Part shown: positions 5,678 through 6,635 of the stretch, in pieces | How positions within the stretch are numbered: the stretch's first letter is position 1 | Layout: each line of letters starts with the position of its first letter | NCBI GenBank assembly: GCA_003343885.1 | Contig: QAKH01000044.1 | Coordinates: 1-6,635 of the forward strand | Length of the DNA: 6,635 bases | From: Clostridiales bacterium | GTDB taxonomy: Bacteria > Bacillota > Clostridia > Oscillospirales > CAG-382 | Reading direction: 5' to 3' | Position numbers and translations under genes: made by a program | Notes under the pieces: generated by a model | What the model was told of the DNA's origin: nothing | The model's input: the letters and a program-made list of their open reading frames with translations, nothing else | The model's database searches: none

Positions 5678-6635
5678 CTATTCTGCAAAACGTATATAGG
5701 CGATCTGCGCTGTTTCCTTCCTGTTGAACGGATCTATACGTATCTGAGTTATGTAGTTAGACCACAAAGGACAATCTTCGAGATTAAACGTAACCTCATA
5801 AATCTCTCCGTCTGTCATCTGCGTGGTATCATAGTAGACCTTATAACTCTTATCCTCGCTCATGCTGCCTGAAGATGATTTTGTGAAGAACAGCTGCATC
5901 CACTGTCCGTCCATATTCTCTTTGTCAGCAATTATTCCGACCTTGAGCTTTGTATATGTGCTTGCCTTAAGCTCAAATTTAGCCGAAATTAACGCCGGAT
6001 CAGCATTTGTTGCGTTTAGGGATATAATGCCGTCCTTTACGGTAATAAGTCCGTTTTGCGCCGAGAAGCCTTCGGCGTATCCGTCTATTTCAAAATTCCA
6101 CTCATACTCTTTTTGATTTTTAATTGCCTCATACTCTTCGTCGGTTGCGCACTGTACATCAAACGTATTTCCGTCAATGTGCAGCTTATACCCAAGCAAT
6201 TCGCACAGTTTTCCGACTCTGAAAACCGGAAGTCCGTCCCGCAGCCGGAACTCATAACCCAAGTCAACCGGTGTTCCGTCGCATATTGCCGTGCTGCTGC
6301 CGACGGTAAATACTACCTTATGAGAATTATTCTCAACTATAAGTGTTCCCGTAAAGCGATCCCACACATGGAACAGTCCAAGCTGTGAGAAAAATCCTTT
6401 TCTCGGATCGCCTGTGACTTCCATTTCATCTTCGCCTATCATAACCGGCATAAAGTTGAGCTGGACAGCTTTGGTGTTTACTTTAAATGTCGGTTTTGTG
6501 TTTTCCGGAGTATATGTTTCGTCTATGGACATGAGCTCAATCAGCTCGATTTCAAATGAACCTGCAACAGTCAGCGGATCTATTCTAAGACGTTTTAACG
6601 TGCCTCTCCATTTAAAGGTTTCCGTCATATCGACA
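5678..6635 (-). CDS. C-terminal part of a paralogous surface protein: beta-sandwich, amine-oxidase-like domain, beta-sandwich (5' end outside window)
   Basis: The frame is open to the right edge; 318 residues are visible before the TAG at 5678-5680. The Met at 6628 is not the start: codons before it read Val-Asp, giving VDMTETFKWRGTLKRLRIDP. This matches VNMTQCGNWKGKIGLFRMDP of the giant protein, so the window cuts through a beta-sandwich module. Next comes a copper amine oxidase N-like domain (nt about 6140-6517) with FFSQLGLFHVWDRFTGTLIV, VVFTVGSS, and RLRDGLPVFRVGKLCELLGY. Then a second beta-sandwich (nt 5681-6106), starting YEWNFEIDGYAEGF and ending ITQIRIDPFNRKETAQIAYIRF. The order is the same as in the giant protein (YTWDFNIEGYLDGF and IGQIRFDPFEAEG at the matching places). 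This copy stops right after that module, whereas the giant protein continues. Its N-terminal domains are unseen; an SLH anchor and glycosidase are plausible but not shown. Likely role: surface glycan binding. Confidence 0.9.
   Translation of the reverse strand, partial: VDMTETFKWRGTLKRLRIDPLTVAGSFEIELIELMSIDETYTPENTKPTFKVNTKAVQLNFMPVMIGEDEMEVTGDPRKGFFSQLGLFHVWDRFTGTLIVENNSHKVVFTVGSSTAICDGTPVDLGYEFRLRDGLPVFRVGKLCELLGYKLHIDGNTFDVQCATDEEYEAIKNQKEYEWNFEIDGYAEGFSAQNGLITVKDGIISLNATNADPALISAKFELKASTYTKLKVGIIADKENMDGQWMQLFFTKSSSGSMSEDKSYKVYYDTTQMTDGEIYEVTFNLEDCPLWSNYITQIRIDPFNRKETAQIAYIRFAE

Noticed and set aside
5678..6628. A complete 316-residue protein starting at the ATG at 6628
   Set aside because: The in-frame codons upstream continue to the window edge (Val-Asp before Met) and the Met belongs to the conserved DMT motif of a beta-sandwich module, so the gene starts outside the window.
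1..6635. CRISPR array, tRNA, rRNA, insertion sequence, riboswitch, phage or defence genes
   Set aside because: No regularly spaced direct repeats, cloverleaf, transposase motif, terminal inverted repeats or known riboswitch core was seen on either strand.

Overview
The window looks like chromosome from an anaerobic, low-to-moderate-GC Gram-positive bacterium of the Bacillota (Clostridia in the broad sense). The reasons are the S-layer homology (SLH) domains with a Gram-positive type export signal, strong AGGAG-type ribosome binding sites, near-consensus sigma-A promoters, a TTG start codon and AT-rich intergenic DNA. The genus cannot be named from the sequence. Everything that can be supported as coding lies on the minus strand, so the window reads from right to left.

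Right edge (5678-6635): the 3' end of a gene whose 5' part lies outside the window. Its visible 318 residues are the end of one beta-sandwich carbohydrate-binding-like module, a copper amine oxidase N-terminal-like domain (a non-catalytic wall-associated fold) and a second beta-sandwich module. It closes with a strong hairpin terminator (5635-5671) that has a UUCG tetraloop in the transcript.

Middle (4829-5503): a 224-residue single-pass membrane protein of unknown function. It has its own extended -10 promoter (5535-5563), a TTG start and a terminator (4792-4819).

Left two-thirds (1-4528): one uninterrupted reading frame of 1509 codons that leaves the window without a stop. It is a secreted, wall-anchored modular protein: signal peptide, three SLH domains, two lectin-like beta-sandwiches, a GH99/WbsX-like glycosidase domain with the NEFGEG glutamate pair, beta-sandwich module A, a copper amine oxidase N-like domain, beta-sandwich module B, and the start of a further CBM4/9-like module. 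It has a near-consensus promoter (4587-4615) and a good ribosome binding site.

The most notable point is that the tail of the right-edge gene is a diverged copy of the A / amine-oxidase-like / B block of the large protein. The locus therefore appears to carry two paralogous giant surface proteins separated by a small membrane protein, each with its own signals. A reasonable inference is a surface system for binding and trimming host or plant glycans. The substrate cannot be read from the sequence.
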